Below, piece by piece: positions 7,960 through 17,748 of a stretch of DNA of 64,000 nucleotides (its first letter is position 1; each line of letters begins with the position of its first letter). Source of the stretch: Rhodanobacter sp. FDAARGOS 1247 (GTDB lineage Bacteria; Pseudomonadota; Gammaproteobacteria; Xanthomonadales; Rhodanobacteraceae); assembly GCF_016889805.1 (NCBI RefSeq), contig NZ_CP069535.1, forward strand, positions 1,302,001 through 1,366,000. Reading direction: 5' to 3'. The translations under genes were made by a program, and so were the position numbers. Below the pieces are notes generated by a model that saw only the letters and a program-made list of their open reading frames with translations, searched no databases and was not told where the DNA came from.

Positions 7960-8294
7960 GCCGGCTTGCCTGCGCGATGTGCCTGCTGCTGGCCCTGGGC
8001 GGTGGCGCGGCGATCGCTGCCGAGGTCACGGCGAATCATGCGGCGACGAAGCAGATCGAGATCCGCAACTTCATGTTCGCGCCGAACACGCTCACTGTCC
8101 CGGCGGGTTCCAGGGTGACGTGGATCAACCGCGACGAGGAGCCGCACACCGTGGTCAGCGCAAACGGGCAGTTTGCGCCGTCGAAGGCGCTGGACAGCAA
8201 CGACCGTTACGTGACCACGTTCAGCAAGCCGGGCACCTACGTGTACTACTGCACGGTGCACCCGTTCATGACCGGCACGGTCGTCGTGAAGTGA
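7956..8294 (+). CDS. Periplasmic cupredoxin (blue copper protein)
   Basis: A 112-residue protein with a signal peptide (cleavage probably after AAIAA, near residue 22) and a single plastocyanin/amicyanin-like domain. Type 1 copper ligands are visible: His in EEPHTVVS (near residue 66), then Cys, His and Met in YYCTVHPFM (near 99-107). It should carry electrons or bind copper in the periplasm. It is translationally coupled (ATGA overlap) to the Tat metallophosphoesterase and is the last gene of that operon, downstream of the ECF-type promoter. Confidence 0.92.
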   Translation: MSRLACAMCLLLALGGGAAIAAEVTANHAATKQIEIRNFMFAPNTLTVPAGSRVTWINRDEEPHTVVSANGQFAPSKALDSNDRYVTTFSKPGTYVYYCTVHPFMTGTVVVK

Positions 8295-8340
8295 CCGCGG
8301 GCGGGCCGCTGCCGACGCGGCGGGTATCCCCTGTCCGCGC

Positions 8341-9954
8341 TCAGCCGAGCATCGGCAGGCCCAGGCCGAAGCGCAGCGGATCGAGCAGGGCGCCGTAATG
8401 CTCCGCGCGTGCCGTGTCGTGACGCAACGGCTGGCGTACCTGCGCCGCGCTGGCCGTGCGCACGTTGCGCGAGGCGCGATGGTAGTCGAGGCAGGCCGGG
8501 TCGAACGGCAGGTCGCAGAACGCCAGCAGCGCGCGGATCTCGTCTTCCGGTGTGGCCAGCAAGGCCTCGTAGCGCTGGATGCGGATGCGCTGCGGCTCCG
8601 CTGCCTGCCAGGCGCCCATGATCCGTTCGTAGTCGCGGACATAGGCGGCGATGTCGGTCAGCGTGCAGGCGAAGTGCGGCAACTTGTAGAACTGCTGCTT
8701 GTAGCAGGACCAGCCCGCTTCCAGCGCATCGCGGCGGGCATCGATGATCGGTGCGCCCGGCAGCATCGCGCCCAGCACGCCGGCCAGCAGCCAGTTCGAC
8801 GGCAGCTTGTCGGTATGCCGGGGCTTGTGTCGGCGCCAGCGGGCGGTGAGCTCCAGATAGCGGCGGCCAAGTCGTTGCCAGTCGTCCGCGCCGGCCTCGC
8901 CGAGCCATTGCAGCAGGGGTTTCCGCCGCCGCGCGGATTCCTCGCCGAGCACCTGTTCCAGTTCGGTGAGCTCGCTGGCGCCTTCCACCTCGGGATGGGC
9001 GGCAAGGATCTGCTCGAACAGGGTCGAGCCCGAGCGTGGCAAGCCCACGATGAAGATCACTTCGCGCCCGAGGCCCGCATCGATGGGCGGCGGTAGCCGC
9101 CGGGATGCCGCAAGCAGGGCTTCGGCGTGGCCGTGGAAGGCCGAGGCTTGCCACGGCCTGATCTCGCGCAGTGCGGCATTGGCGCGATTCAGCGCGTGGA
9201 AGGCTTCCTCGTAGCGTCCCTGATCCTCGCAGACCTTGCCCAGCGCGAAACCCATCGCGATGCGATCGGCCGGGGCGATGCCGGGCTGTCGCAAGGCGGT
9301 GCCCAACTGTTCGCGATCCGCGTCCGACAGCGGCCGCGTCTTCATGTTTGCCAGCCCGCGCCAGGCATCGCCGCAGGCCGGATGCAGGGCCAGTGCGGCA
9401 CGGTAGCGTGCGTCGGCTTCGTCGAAGCGGCCGGCGTGGACCAGGGCATCGCCGAGCAGGATCAGCGCCGGCAGGAAATCCGCCGCCAGCGCATGCGCCT
9501 GCTGCAGCGCCTCGATCGCGTCGTCGGTGTCGCCATGCAGCTGCAGGTTTCGGCCCAGGTTGAACCACGGCATCGGCGCAGCCGGCGCCAGCGCGCAGGC
9601 TTGCCTCCAGCTGGCGAACGCCGCCTCCATGTCTCCGCGTGCCTGCTGCACACCGCCCAGGTCCGACCAGGCCAGCGCATAGTCGGGCCATTGCGCCAGC
9701 ACCTGCTGCAGGCAGGCCTGCGCCTCGTCCTGGCGTTGCGCGCGGGTGTGCAGGATGGCGTACAGGCGCAAGGCCTCGGGATGTTCCGGGGCGAGTTCGA
9801 GGGTCGTGTCCAGCGCCTTGCGCGCCGGCGCTTCGGCGCCATCGCGAATGGCGCGTGCGGCCGCCTGCAACTGTTGCAAGGCCGCCGGCGGCAGGCCATC
9901 GATGCGCGGCTCGGAGCCGCTGGGCGGTTGCTGTTCGGCGTTGCGGCTGGGCAT
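8341..9954 (-). CDS. TPR-repeat sulfotransferase family protein
   Basis: A 537-residue two-domain protein. Residues about 25-290 hold tandem tetratricopeptide repeats (for example ALAWSDLGGVQQARGDMEAA and PWFNLGRNLQLHGDTDDA). Residues about 297-537 form a sulfotransferase domain with the 5'-phosphosulfate loop VGLPRSGST (303-311) and the following LFEQILAAHPEV typical of PAPS-dependent enzymes. No signal peptide is evident. Such TPR-sulfotransferases are common in Xanthomonadaceae, but the acceptor (peptide Tyr, glycan or small molecule) is unknown. It appears monocistronic. Confidence 0.85.
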   Translation of the reverse strand: MPSRNAEQQPPSGSEPRIDGLPPAALQQLQAAARAIRDGAEAPARKALDTTLELAPEHPEALRLYAILHTRAQRQDEAQACLQQVLAQWPDYALAWSDLGGVQQARGDMEAAFASWRQACALAPAAPMPWFNLGRNLQLHGDTDDAIEALQQAHALAADFLPALILLGDALVHAGRFDEADARYRAALALHPACGDAWRGLANMKTRPLSDADREQLGTALRQPGIAPADRIAMGFALGKVCEDQGRYEEAFHALNRANAALREIRPWQASAFHGHAEALLAASRRLPPPIDAGLGREVIFIVGLPRSGSTLFEQILAAHPEVEGASELTELEQVLGEESARRRKPLLQWLGEAGADDWQRLGRRYLELTARWRRHKPRHTDKLPSNWLLAGVLGAMLPGAPIIDARRDALEAGWSCYKQQFYKLPHFACTLTDIAAYVRDYERIMGAWQAAEPQRIRIQRYEALLATPEDEIRALLAFCDLPFDPACLDYHRASRNVRTASAAQVRQPLRHDTARAEHYGALLDPLRFGLGLPMLG

Positions 9955-10034
9955 GCGACGGGTTCGCGGTGGCGATGATCCGTCGATGTTACGTGGTCGC
10001 GCCGCCGCTTATCGAGCGGCGCGACCCGAAGCGC

Positions 10035-11951
<1,917 letters not shown>

Positions 11952-12037
11952 GGGAGTACCTCGGGGGGCGCGATGAACGTCGCGCGGGTTTTGAGGCCGC
12001 ATTGTATCACTGTGCCCGGCCGGCTCGCTGTCTTGCC

Positions 12038-12067
12038 TTGACGGGGAAGAGTTTCGGTCGGTAGAGT
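12038..12067 (+). promoter_or_regulatory. Candidate sigma-70 promoter for the M50 peptidase cluster
   Basis: TTGACG (12038-12043), 18 bases, TAGAGT (12062-12067), with transcription expected near 12074 and the ATG at 12095. The 143-base gap is shared with the divergent deaD gene. Confidence 0.45.
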
Positions 12068-12094
12068 CCGCCGCGCTGTCACAGGGAGTGTCAC

Positions 12095-13156
12095 GTGCAA
12101 ATGGATTATTGCTTCACGTTCTCCGAGCTTTCCGGGGAGCGCTGGCTGGCGACGGATGCCAGGGCCGGTGTGGCCTACAAACTTTCCCGTCACGCCATGC
12201 TTCTGCTTGTTTCGCTCCAGGCCAGTGAAACCCGGCGATCGGCGCACGCGCGCTATTGCGTCGAAGCGCGCAGCAGCATGGATTTTCCGGCATTCGAACT
12301 GGCGGCAGCGCAAGTCCTGGAACAGTTGCGACGTCAGGCGCGTCCGCCGCGCCGGCAGCTTGCGGCCAGTATGACCGTGGTGCCCCACTGGCTGGTGGAC
12401 ATGCTGGCCGAACCACTGCGGGCACTGGTGAGCCGTCCGGTCTGGATCTTCAACTTCGCGATCGGCGTCGCCCTGTTTGCCGCCCTGTTTGCCTGGCAGG
12501 GGATGCCCGCGTTACCCGATACGCCGGGGGCGGTCGGAACCTTTGTCGCCCTGCTCCTGCTGAGTGCGCTGTTTCACGAACTGGGCCATGCCAGCGCGAT
12601 AAAGCGGTTCGGCCACGTCGTGGGAAATTTCGGCGTTGGCATCTACTGGATATACCCGGTTTTCTATACCGAATTGCTGTGCCTCGATGCCCTGGCTGTC
12701 GGGGATCGGTTATGGGTCAATCTTGCCGGCATCCATTTCCAGCTGATGTTCTCGAGCGTGGTGGCGGTTCTTGCGTTGTCGCTGCAGCTGCCTGTACTCG
12801 GGTTGTGTTCCGAACTCATCACCCTGTTCACCGTGGTGCAGTTGCTTCCGCTGGGACGATCGGACGGCTACTGGATACTGCTTGATGTCAGCGGAAGCTG
12901 GGACGTGAGGCTGGCGAGTTTCTGCAGGATATTCAGTGGGGTCATGACGGTGGTGCTGATCGCCTTCATGGTCAGGGTGTCGATCGCACCCCTGATCGTC
13001 GCGATGACTCGCGCCGGAGGGCTGGCTCCCGTGGCAAACATCATCTTCAAACCGTCCAGCCTGCTGGTGCTGGCCCAGACGGTCTTGGCCATCATCGGTT
13101 GCCGGTCCCTGCTGGCGCGGTTGCCCTGGTTCAAAAGGCGAAGTCACGCCGCCTGA
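12095..13156 (+). CDS. M50-family (site-2-protease-like) membrane zinc peptidase with PqqD-like N-terminus
   Basis: A 353-residue polytopic membrane protein. The first 100 or so residues form a soluble domain whose YKLSRHAMLLLVSL stretch resembles PqqD/RRE leader-peptide-binding domains (my inference). Membrane segments begin near residue 110. The zinc motif is HELGH at 161-165, and a second metal ligand lies in LGRSDGYWILLD (Asp 257). This RSDGY pattern is seen in 'putative peptide zinc metalloproteases' encoded with ribosomal peptides. Directly downstream are a 49-residue peptide gene and two exported proteins, all same-strand. Likely role: processing or export of the small peptide, unproven. 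Confidence 0.82.
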   Translation: MQMDYCFTFSELSGERWLATDARAGVAYKLSRHAMLLLVSLQASETRRSAHARYCVEARSSMDFPAFELAAAQVLEQLRRQARPPRRQLAASMTVVPHWLVDMLAEPLRALVSRPVWIFNFAIGVALFAALFAWQGMPALPDTPGAVGTFVALLLLSALFHELGHASAIKRFGHVVGNFGVGIYWIYPVFYTELLCLDALAVGDRLWVNLAGIHFQLMFSSVVAVLALSLQLPVLGLCSELITLFTVVQLLPLGRSDGYWILLDVSGSWDVRLASFCRIFSGVMTVVLIAFMVRVSIAPLIVAMTRAGGLAPVANIIFKPSSLLVLAQTVLAIIGCRSLLARLPWFKRRSHAA

Positions 13157-13189
13157 AGAGCGTGACGTCAAAGCAAAGGAAGTTTTTCA

Positions 13190-13339
13190 ATGGAAAGCAG
13201 CAACGAAGTTTTCGAAGTGGAAGCAGCCAGCGGTCGTCTTGAGTTCTTCTGGCACGAGCTGTGGGGCTGGATCACCGGGCACTGCAGCCTCGGCGGACCG
13301 GACGGCAGCTATGGTGTCTCGTGCGATCAGGATTTCTGA
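13190..13339 (+). CDS. 49-residue Cys/Trp-containing peptide, candidate RiPP-type precursor
   Basis: A short ORF with a good ribosome-binding site (AAGGAAG, 13176-13182) and ATG at 13190. The N-terminal half is acidic (MESSNEVFEVEAASGRLEF); the middle is aromatic (FFWHELWGWITGHC); the C-terminus is small-residue rich with a Gly-Gly at 35-36 and a second Cys at 45 (PDGSYGVSCDQDF). It starts 33 bases after the M50 peptidase stop and is followed by a strong hairpin. Size, composition and place fit a precursor with leader and core, the two Cys (32 and 45) being possible modification or disulfide sites. Homologues cannot be checked here. Confidence 0.6.
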   Translation: MESSNEVFEVEAASGRLEFFWHELWGWITGHCSLGGPDGSYGVSCDQDF

Positions 13340-13356
13340 TCGCATTGCCGTAATTG

Positions 13357-13384
13357 AAGCGCCGGCTGTTGCTCGCCGGCGCTT
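13357..13384 (+). terminator. Perfect 10-bp hairpin after the small peptide gene
   Basis: AAGCGCCGGC (13357-13366), 8-base loop, GCCGGCGCTT (13375-13384). No U-run follows, so it may be an mRNA-stabilising or partial-termination hairpin that favours expression of the upstream peptide over the downstream genes. Confidence 0.6.
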
Positions 13385-13416
13385 TGACGAAGTGTTTCGT
13401 CGGAGGAATGCCGCAG

Positions 13417-14064
13417 ATGTCGACTTCAAGAAAATATGCCTGCCTGGTGATGCTTGTGCTTTTCGCATTCACCAGCGGACTGCAAGCCAAAGAACGCCAC
13501 TACGCACAGCTCTACAGTTGGGCGCAGGGTGTCCAGTGGGTCAATGCGCGACCCGATCGGCAGTATGTCGAGGCCTTCATCCAGGTACGCAGCCACGAGC
13601 GCAATATCCCGATCGAGAAGGTCCGCCTGGTCATCCATGCTTCCGGCGGCGATCGCATGGTGGCGTTGCCGGCCTCCGGCGTACTGACGTTGCCCATCGA
13701 CGGTGACCTGATCACCGGAGATCCGGTGGTCGAGTTCAGCAGCCGCGTGGGGGTCACCGTCGTCATCCGTGCGTCCGCGCCGCCGCGCCAGGATTTCGAC
13801 TACGGATTGATCGGTGCCATGGTCAGGGAATACACGGAAACGGTCTCCCGACAGAATTTTCTGCCGGATCAGTTCCAGTCCGTCCACGTGCGTGGGCTGG
13901 CCTTGCGCGGCGATGGCATCGCTGTTCATTCGTCCTGCGGGGTGGTTGCCAGGAAGCGTGGCGACGCCCTGGTCATCGACTACGACTCGCAGTTGCCGGC
14001 AGATTGCAAGGTTGAGCTTTCGCGAATGCCTGACTCGATGGAGTTGATGTTCAAGTGGTTCTAG
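13417..14064 (+). CDS. Exported protein of unknown function
   Basis: A 215-residue protein with a clear signal peptide (MSTSRKYACLVMLVLFAFTSGLQA) and a mature domain predicted to be mixed alpha/beta. Recognisable stretches are LYSWAQGVQWVNARPDRQYV, EKVRLVIHASGGDRMVALP and two late Cys (SSCGVV, PADCKVEL) that could form a disulfide. I do not recognise the family. ATG 13417 is chosen because GGAGG (13402-13406) has sensible spacing to it; ATG 13408 is too close. It follows the hairpin after the small peptide gene and precedes a second small exported protein, so these probably form one transcript with the M50 peptidase. Confidence 0.7.
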   Translation: MSTSRKYACLVMLVLFAFTSGLQAKERHYAQLYSWAQGVQWVNARPDRQYVEAFIQVRSHERNIPIEKVRLVIHASGGDRMVALPASGVLTLPIDGDLITGDPVVEFSSRVGVTVVIRASAPPRQDFDYGLIGAMVREYTETVSRQNFLPDQFQSVHVRGLALRGDGIAVHSSCGVVARKRGDALVIDYDSQLPADCKVELSRMPDSMELMFKWF

Positions 14065-14122
14065 TGCCGTCGCTGGTCGGGCGTGATCCTTGGCGCCAGG
14101 AAATTTGCAAGGAATCGAGCAC

Positions 14123-14458
14123 ATGAAGAAGCGGGTTTTTGCACTGGTCTGCGTCGCTGCGATGGTGGCGGGTACGGCCTCCCTCGGCGTCGCGCATGAT
14201 CGGCAGGAAGCTTCCCTGCCGGCCAGTTCAACGGCGGTCTTGCCGGACCAGGCGAAAGGCGTCGAGACCGGAACGACAGGCGAATCATCGCCCCGGAATT
14301 TTCAGCGCGCGAATCGGTTGGCGGACACGCTCTCGGGAGGTTTCGGCAGCGCGGCAGGCAAGCCGACGGTGCGGCGCCGGCAGGTGCCGGTCAGTCCGTA
14401 TCGGCAACCCCCACCCGTGCAGACCGGCCCGGTGTTCCGGGGAGGCGGCATTCGGTAA
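14123..14458 (+). CDS. Small exported basic, Pro-rich protein of unknown function
   Basis: A 111-residue protein with a typical signal peptide (MKKRVFALVCVAAMVAGTASLGVA) and a mature part of low complexity. The first half is rich in Ser/Thr/Ala, the second in Arg, Pro and Gly (RRRQVPVSPYRQPPPVQTGP). No Cys remains in the mature part. AAGGA at 14109-14113 supports ATG 14123. It is the last gene of the 12.1-14.5 kb cluster. The unordered composition suggests a surface, scaffold or partner protein; no family recognised. Confidence 0.65.
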   Translation: MKKRVFALVCVAAMVAGTASLGVAHDRQEASLPASSTAVLPDQAKGVETGTTGESSPRNFQRANRLADTLSGGFGSAAGKPTVRRRQVPVSPYRQPPPVQTGPVFRGGGIR

Positions 14459-14542
14459 GTCGGCCGCCACCAGCTGGCACGCATGCGGGCGTCCGCCATG
14501 CATGGTTATGATCACGGCCAATTGGTTGGCGAGTAGTTGAGC

Positions 14543-15391
14543 ATGAGCGGGATCGAAACCCTTTCCGAGCAGATCTGTTTCGACGGTGTGCAGGGCGTCT
14601 ATCGCCACGAATCGGAGGCCTGCGCCGGCCCCATGCGGTTTGCGCTGTACCAGCCACCGCAGGCAGCGACGGGCCCTTGCCCGGTCCTGTATTTCCTCGC
14701 CGGGCTCACCTGCACCGAGGAAACCGCCACCGTCAAGGCCGGTGCGCAGCGCCTGGCGGCGCAATTCGGCATGGTACTGGTGATGCCCGACACCAGCCCG
14801 CGCGAAACCGGCATCGCCGGCGCTACCGGCGACTGGGAATTTGGTGAGGGTGCGGGCTTCTACGTCGATGCCACGCAGCCGCCGTATGCCGCGCGTTTCA
14901 ACATGCATCGCTACGTGGTCGACGAGTTGCCGGCATTGATCGCCGGACAGTTCCCCGTCGACATCTCGCGCAGCAGCATCTGCGGACACTCGATGGGAGG
15001 ACACGGCGCGCTGACCATCGCCTTGCGTCATCCCGGCCGCTACCGCTCGGTGTCGGCTTTTGCGCCGATCGTGGCGCCCAGCCAGGTGCCGTGGGGGCAG
15101 AAGGCGTTGCCGCGCTACCTCGGCAACGATCCGGCGGCGTGGGCCGATTACGATGCCTGCGAACTGGTGCGCCGGCGGACCTTCGAGGGCACCATCCTGA
15201 TCGACCAGGGCGAAGCCGACGCCTTTCTGGAGCGCCAGCTGAAACCGGAGCTGTTCGATCAGGCTTGCGCGGAGGCGGGTCAGTCGCTGCTGCTGCGGCG
15301 GCATCGGGGTTATGACCACAGCTACTGGTTCATCAGCAGCTTCATCGACGACCATCTGCGCCATCACGCCAGGGCTTTGGGCCTGGTCTGA
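14543..15391 (+). CDS. fghA: S-formylglutathione hydrolase
   Basis: This 282-residue esterase-D-type enzyme hydrolyses S-formylglutathione to formate and glutathione in formaldehyde detoxification. The nucleophile elbow GHSMGGHGAL lies near residue 150, and the family marker FLAGLTCTEE near residue 53. The catalytic Asp (IDQGEADAFL) and His (HRGYDHSYWFI) lie near 223 and 255. Length matches E. coli FrmB/YeiG (about 278). The partner dehydrogenase frmA/adhC is not in the window. ATG 14543 is used; an in-frame TTG at 14537 is a weaker start. Confidence 0.93.
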   Translation: MSGIETLSEQICFDGVQGVYRHESEACAGPMRFALYQPPQAATGPCPVLYFLAGLTCTEETATVKAGAQRLAAQFGMVLVMPDTSPRETGIAGATGDWEFGEGAGFYVDATQPPYAARFNMHRYVVDELPALIAGQFPVDISRSSICGHSMGGHGALTIALRHPGRYRSVSAFAPIVAPSQVPWGQKALPRYLGNDPAAWADYDACELVRRRTFEGTILIDQGEADAFLERQLKPELFDQACAEAGQSLLLRRHRGYDHSYWFISSFIDDHLRHHARALGLV

Positions 15392-15412
15392 ATATCGATG
15401 GGCAGAAACGAA

Positions 15413-15436
15413 GATGGCGGCCCGGGGGCCGCCATC
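15413..15436. terminator. Hairpin between convergent fghA and rhlE
   Basis: A perfect 11-bp inverted repeat, GATGGCGGCCC (15413-15423) and GGGCCGCCATC (15426-15436), with a two-base gap, lies in the 65-base gap between the two stop codons. No strong U-run on either side. Probable bidirectional terminator. Confidence 0.6.
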
Positions 15437-15456
15437 TCGTATCGGCGTTCGAAAAT

Positions 15457-16788
15457 TCAGGCCTTGGCGGCCGGACGCGAGTTCGAACGGCGGCGCTGGT
15501 TGCCTGCAGCATGGTCACCGCGGCTACCCTGCGGCGCGTAGCCATTCGGTCGCGCCGCACCGGCGGGCTTGCCCTGACGCGGCGCGCGCTGCTGCTGACG
15601 CTGACCACCGCCACCCTGCTTGGGACGTGGCGCGCCGGCGTCCAGGCGCAGCGGTGCGGAGGGCTCGTAACCGGTCACTGCGGTGATTGCGATGTCCTGC
15701 TTGAGCAACTTGCGGATGTCGAACAGCAGGCCGGACTCGTCATGGCTGACCAGCGACAGCGCCAGGCCTTCCATGCCGGCGCGCCCGGTGCGGCCGATGC
15801 GATGCACGTAATCCTCGGCCACCGACGGCAGGTCGAAGTTGATCACGATCGGCAACTGCTCGATGTCGATGCCGCGGGCGGCGATGTCGGTGGCGACCAT
15901 CACCGTGACGCGGCCGCTCTTGAAGTCGCTGAGCGCACGGGTGCGGGCGTTCTGGCTCTTGTTGCCGTGGATCGCGGCGCTGCGCAGGCCGGAGGCGTTG
16001 AGGAAGGTCACCAGCTTGTCGGCGCCGTGCTTGGTGCGGCTGAACACCAGGGTCTGCCGACGGCTGTCCTGCGACAGCACGTGCAGCAGCAGGTCGCGCT
16101 TGCGCGAGGCGTCGACCGGATGCACCTGGTGGCTGACCAGGGTGGTGACGGTGTTCGGCGCGGAGACCGAGATCTCCTTCGGGTTGTGCATGAACTCCAT
16201 CGCCAGCGTCTTGATCGCCGGCGCGAAGGTGGCCGAGAACAACAGGGTCTGGCGGCGCTTCGGCACCGACTGCAGGATGCGCTTCAAGGCCGGCAGGAAG
16301 CCCATGTCGAGCATGCGGTCGGCTTCGTCGAGGATCAGCGTTTCCACCGCGGACAGATCCAGCGTGCGCTGCTGCATGTGGTCGATCAGGCGGCCGGGGG
16401 TGGCGATGACGATGTCGACGCCGCGGCGCAGCGCGTTGATCTGCGGGCCCATGCCGACGCCGCCGAAGATGGTGGTGGCGCTGATCTGGATGAACTTGCT
16501 GTAGTCACGGATGTTCTCGTGAATCTGCGCGGCCAGCTCGCGGGTCGGGGTGAGGATCAGCGCACGCGGGCGCCGGGTCATGGTCTGGCCGCTGGTGGAC
16601 AGCTTCTGCAGCAGGGGCAGCGCGAACGCCGCGGTCTTGCCGGTGCCGGTCTGGGCGGCAGCAAGCAGGTCGTGACCTTCCAGCACGGACGGGATCGCCG
16701 CGGCCTGGATCGGGGTGGGCTGGGTGTAGCCGTAATCGGCAAGCGCACGCAACAACGCGGGCGCAAGGCCCAGCGAATCGAAAGACAT
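15457..16788 (-). CDS. rhlE: DEAD-box RNA helicase RhlE
   Basis: A 443-residue helicase of the RhlE branch, implicated in ribosome maturation and RNA degradation. N-terminus [16 protein letters not shown] then Q motif [12 protein letters not shown], Walker A AQTGTGKT near residue 46, [28 protein letters not shown] near 155, SAT, and [10 protein letters not shown] near 330. The C-terminal 70 residues are basic, low-complexity and Arg/Gln/Gly-rich, the RNA-binding tail usual in RhlE, and lack the DbpA domain of DeaD. AGGAG six bases before ATG 16788 supports the start. Confidence 0.92.
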   Translation of the reverse strand: MSFDSLGLAPALLRALADYGYTQPTPIQAAAIPSVLEGHDLLAAAQTGTGKTAAFALPLLQKLSTSGQTMTRRPRALILTPTRELAAQIHENIRDYSKFIQISATTIFGGVGMGPQINALRRGVDIVIATPGRLIDHMQQRTLDLSAVETLILDEADRMLDMGFLPALKRILQSVPKRRQTLLFSATFAPAIKTLAMEFMHNPKEISVSAPNTVTTLVSHQVHPVDASRKRDLLLHVLSQDSRRQTLVFSRTKHGADKLVTFLNASGLRSAAIHGNKSQNARTRALSDFKSGRVTVMVATDIAARGIDIEQLPIVINFDLPSVAEDYVHRIGRTGRAGMEGLALSLVSHDESGLLFDIRKLLKQDIAITAVTGYEPSAPLRLDAGAPRPKQGGGGQRQQQRAPRQGKPAGAARPNGYAPQGSRGDHAAGNQRRRSNSRPAAKA

Positions 16789-16950
16789 GTAACACTCCTG
16801 AGCAACCCGGAGTGTTCATACCGTGTTGCAGACTAAGGGGAAGGGGCGACGGTGTGTCGCAACGTTCGTGGGGGCGAACGCGGAGCGGAGTATAGCCGAT
16901 CCGACGAGGCCGTGCGCGCGGACCGTTCGTGAAACTGAACGGCCAGCCGA

Positions 16951-17610
16951 TCAGGCCTGCGGTCGGCGCGCCACGATCAGGTAGCTGTTGAACGGCGTGC
17001 GCCCGCGCAAGGGCTCGATGCGCACGTCCAGCCCGACGTCCTCCAGCGGCGCCCGCAGCTCGCTGGCGCTGGGATAGTGCTGCGGACCGCCGGGAATCCA
17101 GCCCGATGCATGCAGGAAGAACTCCTCGATGCGGGTGGCGTGAAACCGCCAGTTCCGTTCGCGCAGCACGTTGCGGATGATCAGTCGACCGGCCGGGGCA
17201 AGGTGGCGCGCGGCGGAACGCAGCAGGTCGGGCTGGCGGGAGGCGGGCAGGTAGTGCAGCACGTCCAGCACGGTGACGTCACCCTGCACCGACGGCAGCT
17301 CGGCCGCGTCGGCGTGTTGCAGTTCCATCAGGTCTTCGAGTCCGCCGCGCTGGGCGGCGAGCCGGCCGGAGGCGATCTTGCGCGGATCGTGGTCCAGCCC
17401 GAAGTAGCGCCGCTTCCGGCCCTGGGTGTTCAGATACTGTCCGAGCAGGCCGATGCCGCAACCGATGTCCAGCAGGGGCAGCGAACTTTCGTCCAGCAGC
17501 GCCGCGGTGGCGGCGTAGACCGGGTCGCCGGCCAGCTTGCCGCGGACATAGCCGCGCTGGATGACGTTGTCATAACGGCTTGCGATGCGCTGGCGGCTGC
17601 GATGATCCAT
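16951..17610 (-). CDS. Class I SAM-dependent methyltransferase
   Basis: A 219-residue protein starting MDHRSRQRIASRYDNVIQRG. SAM motif I is LLDIGCGIGLLGQYL near residue 47, followed by FGLDHDPRKIASG and DVTVLDVLHYLPA. A late HATRIEEFFLHASGWI may be involved in substrate binding. ATG 17610 is preferred because longer in-frame starts (to 17736) add a low-quality extension into the region upstream of the divergent MFS gene. Its substrate is unknown; the family includes lipid, quinone and small-molecule methylases. Confidence 0.78.
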   Translation of the reverse strand: MDHRSRQRIASRYDNVIQRGYVRGKLAGDPVYAATAALLDESSLPLLDIGCGIGLLGQYLNTQGRKRRYFGLDHDPRKIASGRLAAQRGGLEDLMELQHADAAELPSVQGDVTVLDVLHYLPASRQPDLLRSAARHLAPAGRLIIRNVLRERNWRFHATRIEEFFLHASGWIPGGPQHYPSASELRAPLEDVGLDVRIEPLRGRTPFNSYLIVARRPQA

Positions 17611-17748
17611 CCGGGTCCCGCGTCTGGAGAGGTCTCTGCAGCCTAAGGCATCCGCGGCATGCAGGCCATGCGGGCATGTCCCGCCCGTTTGTGCGGCGTC
17701 GGGCATACGATAGCGATCAGTCTTTGGGCCACTCAAGGAAAGGTCGCG

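Noticed and set aside
14543..15391. fghA as part of the peptide cluster
   Set aside because: It has its own gap of 84 bases, a housekeeping function, and higher GC, so it is treated as the flank of the cluster.
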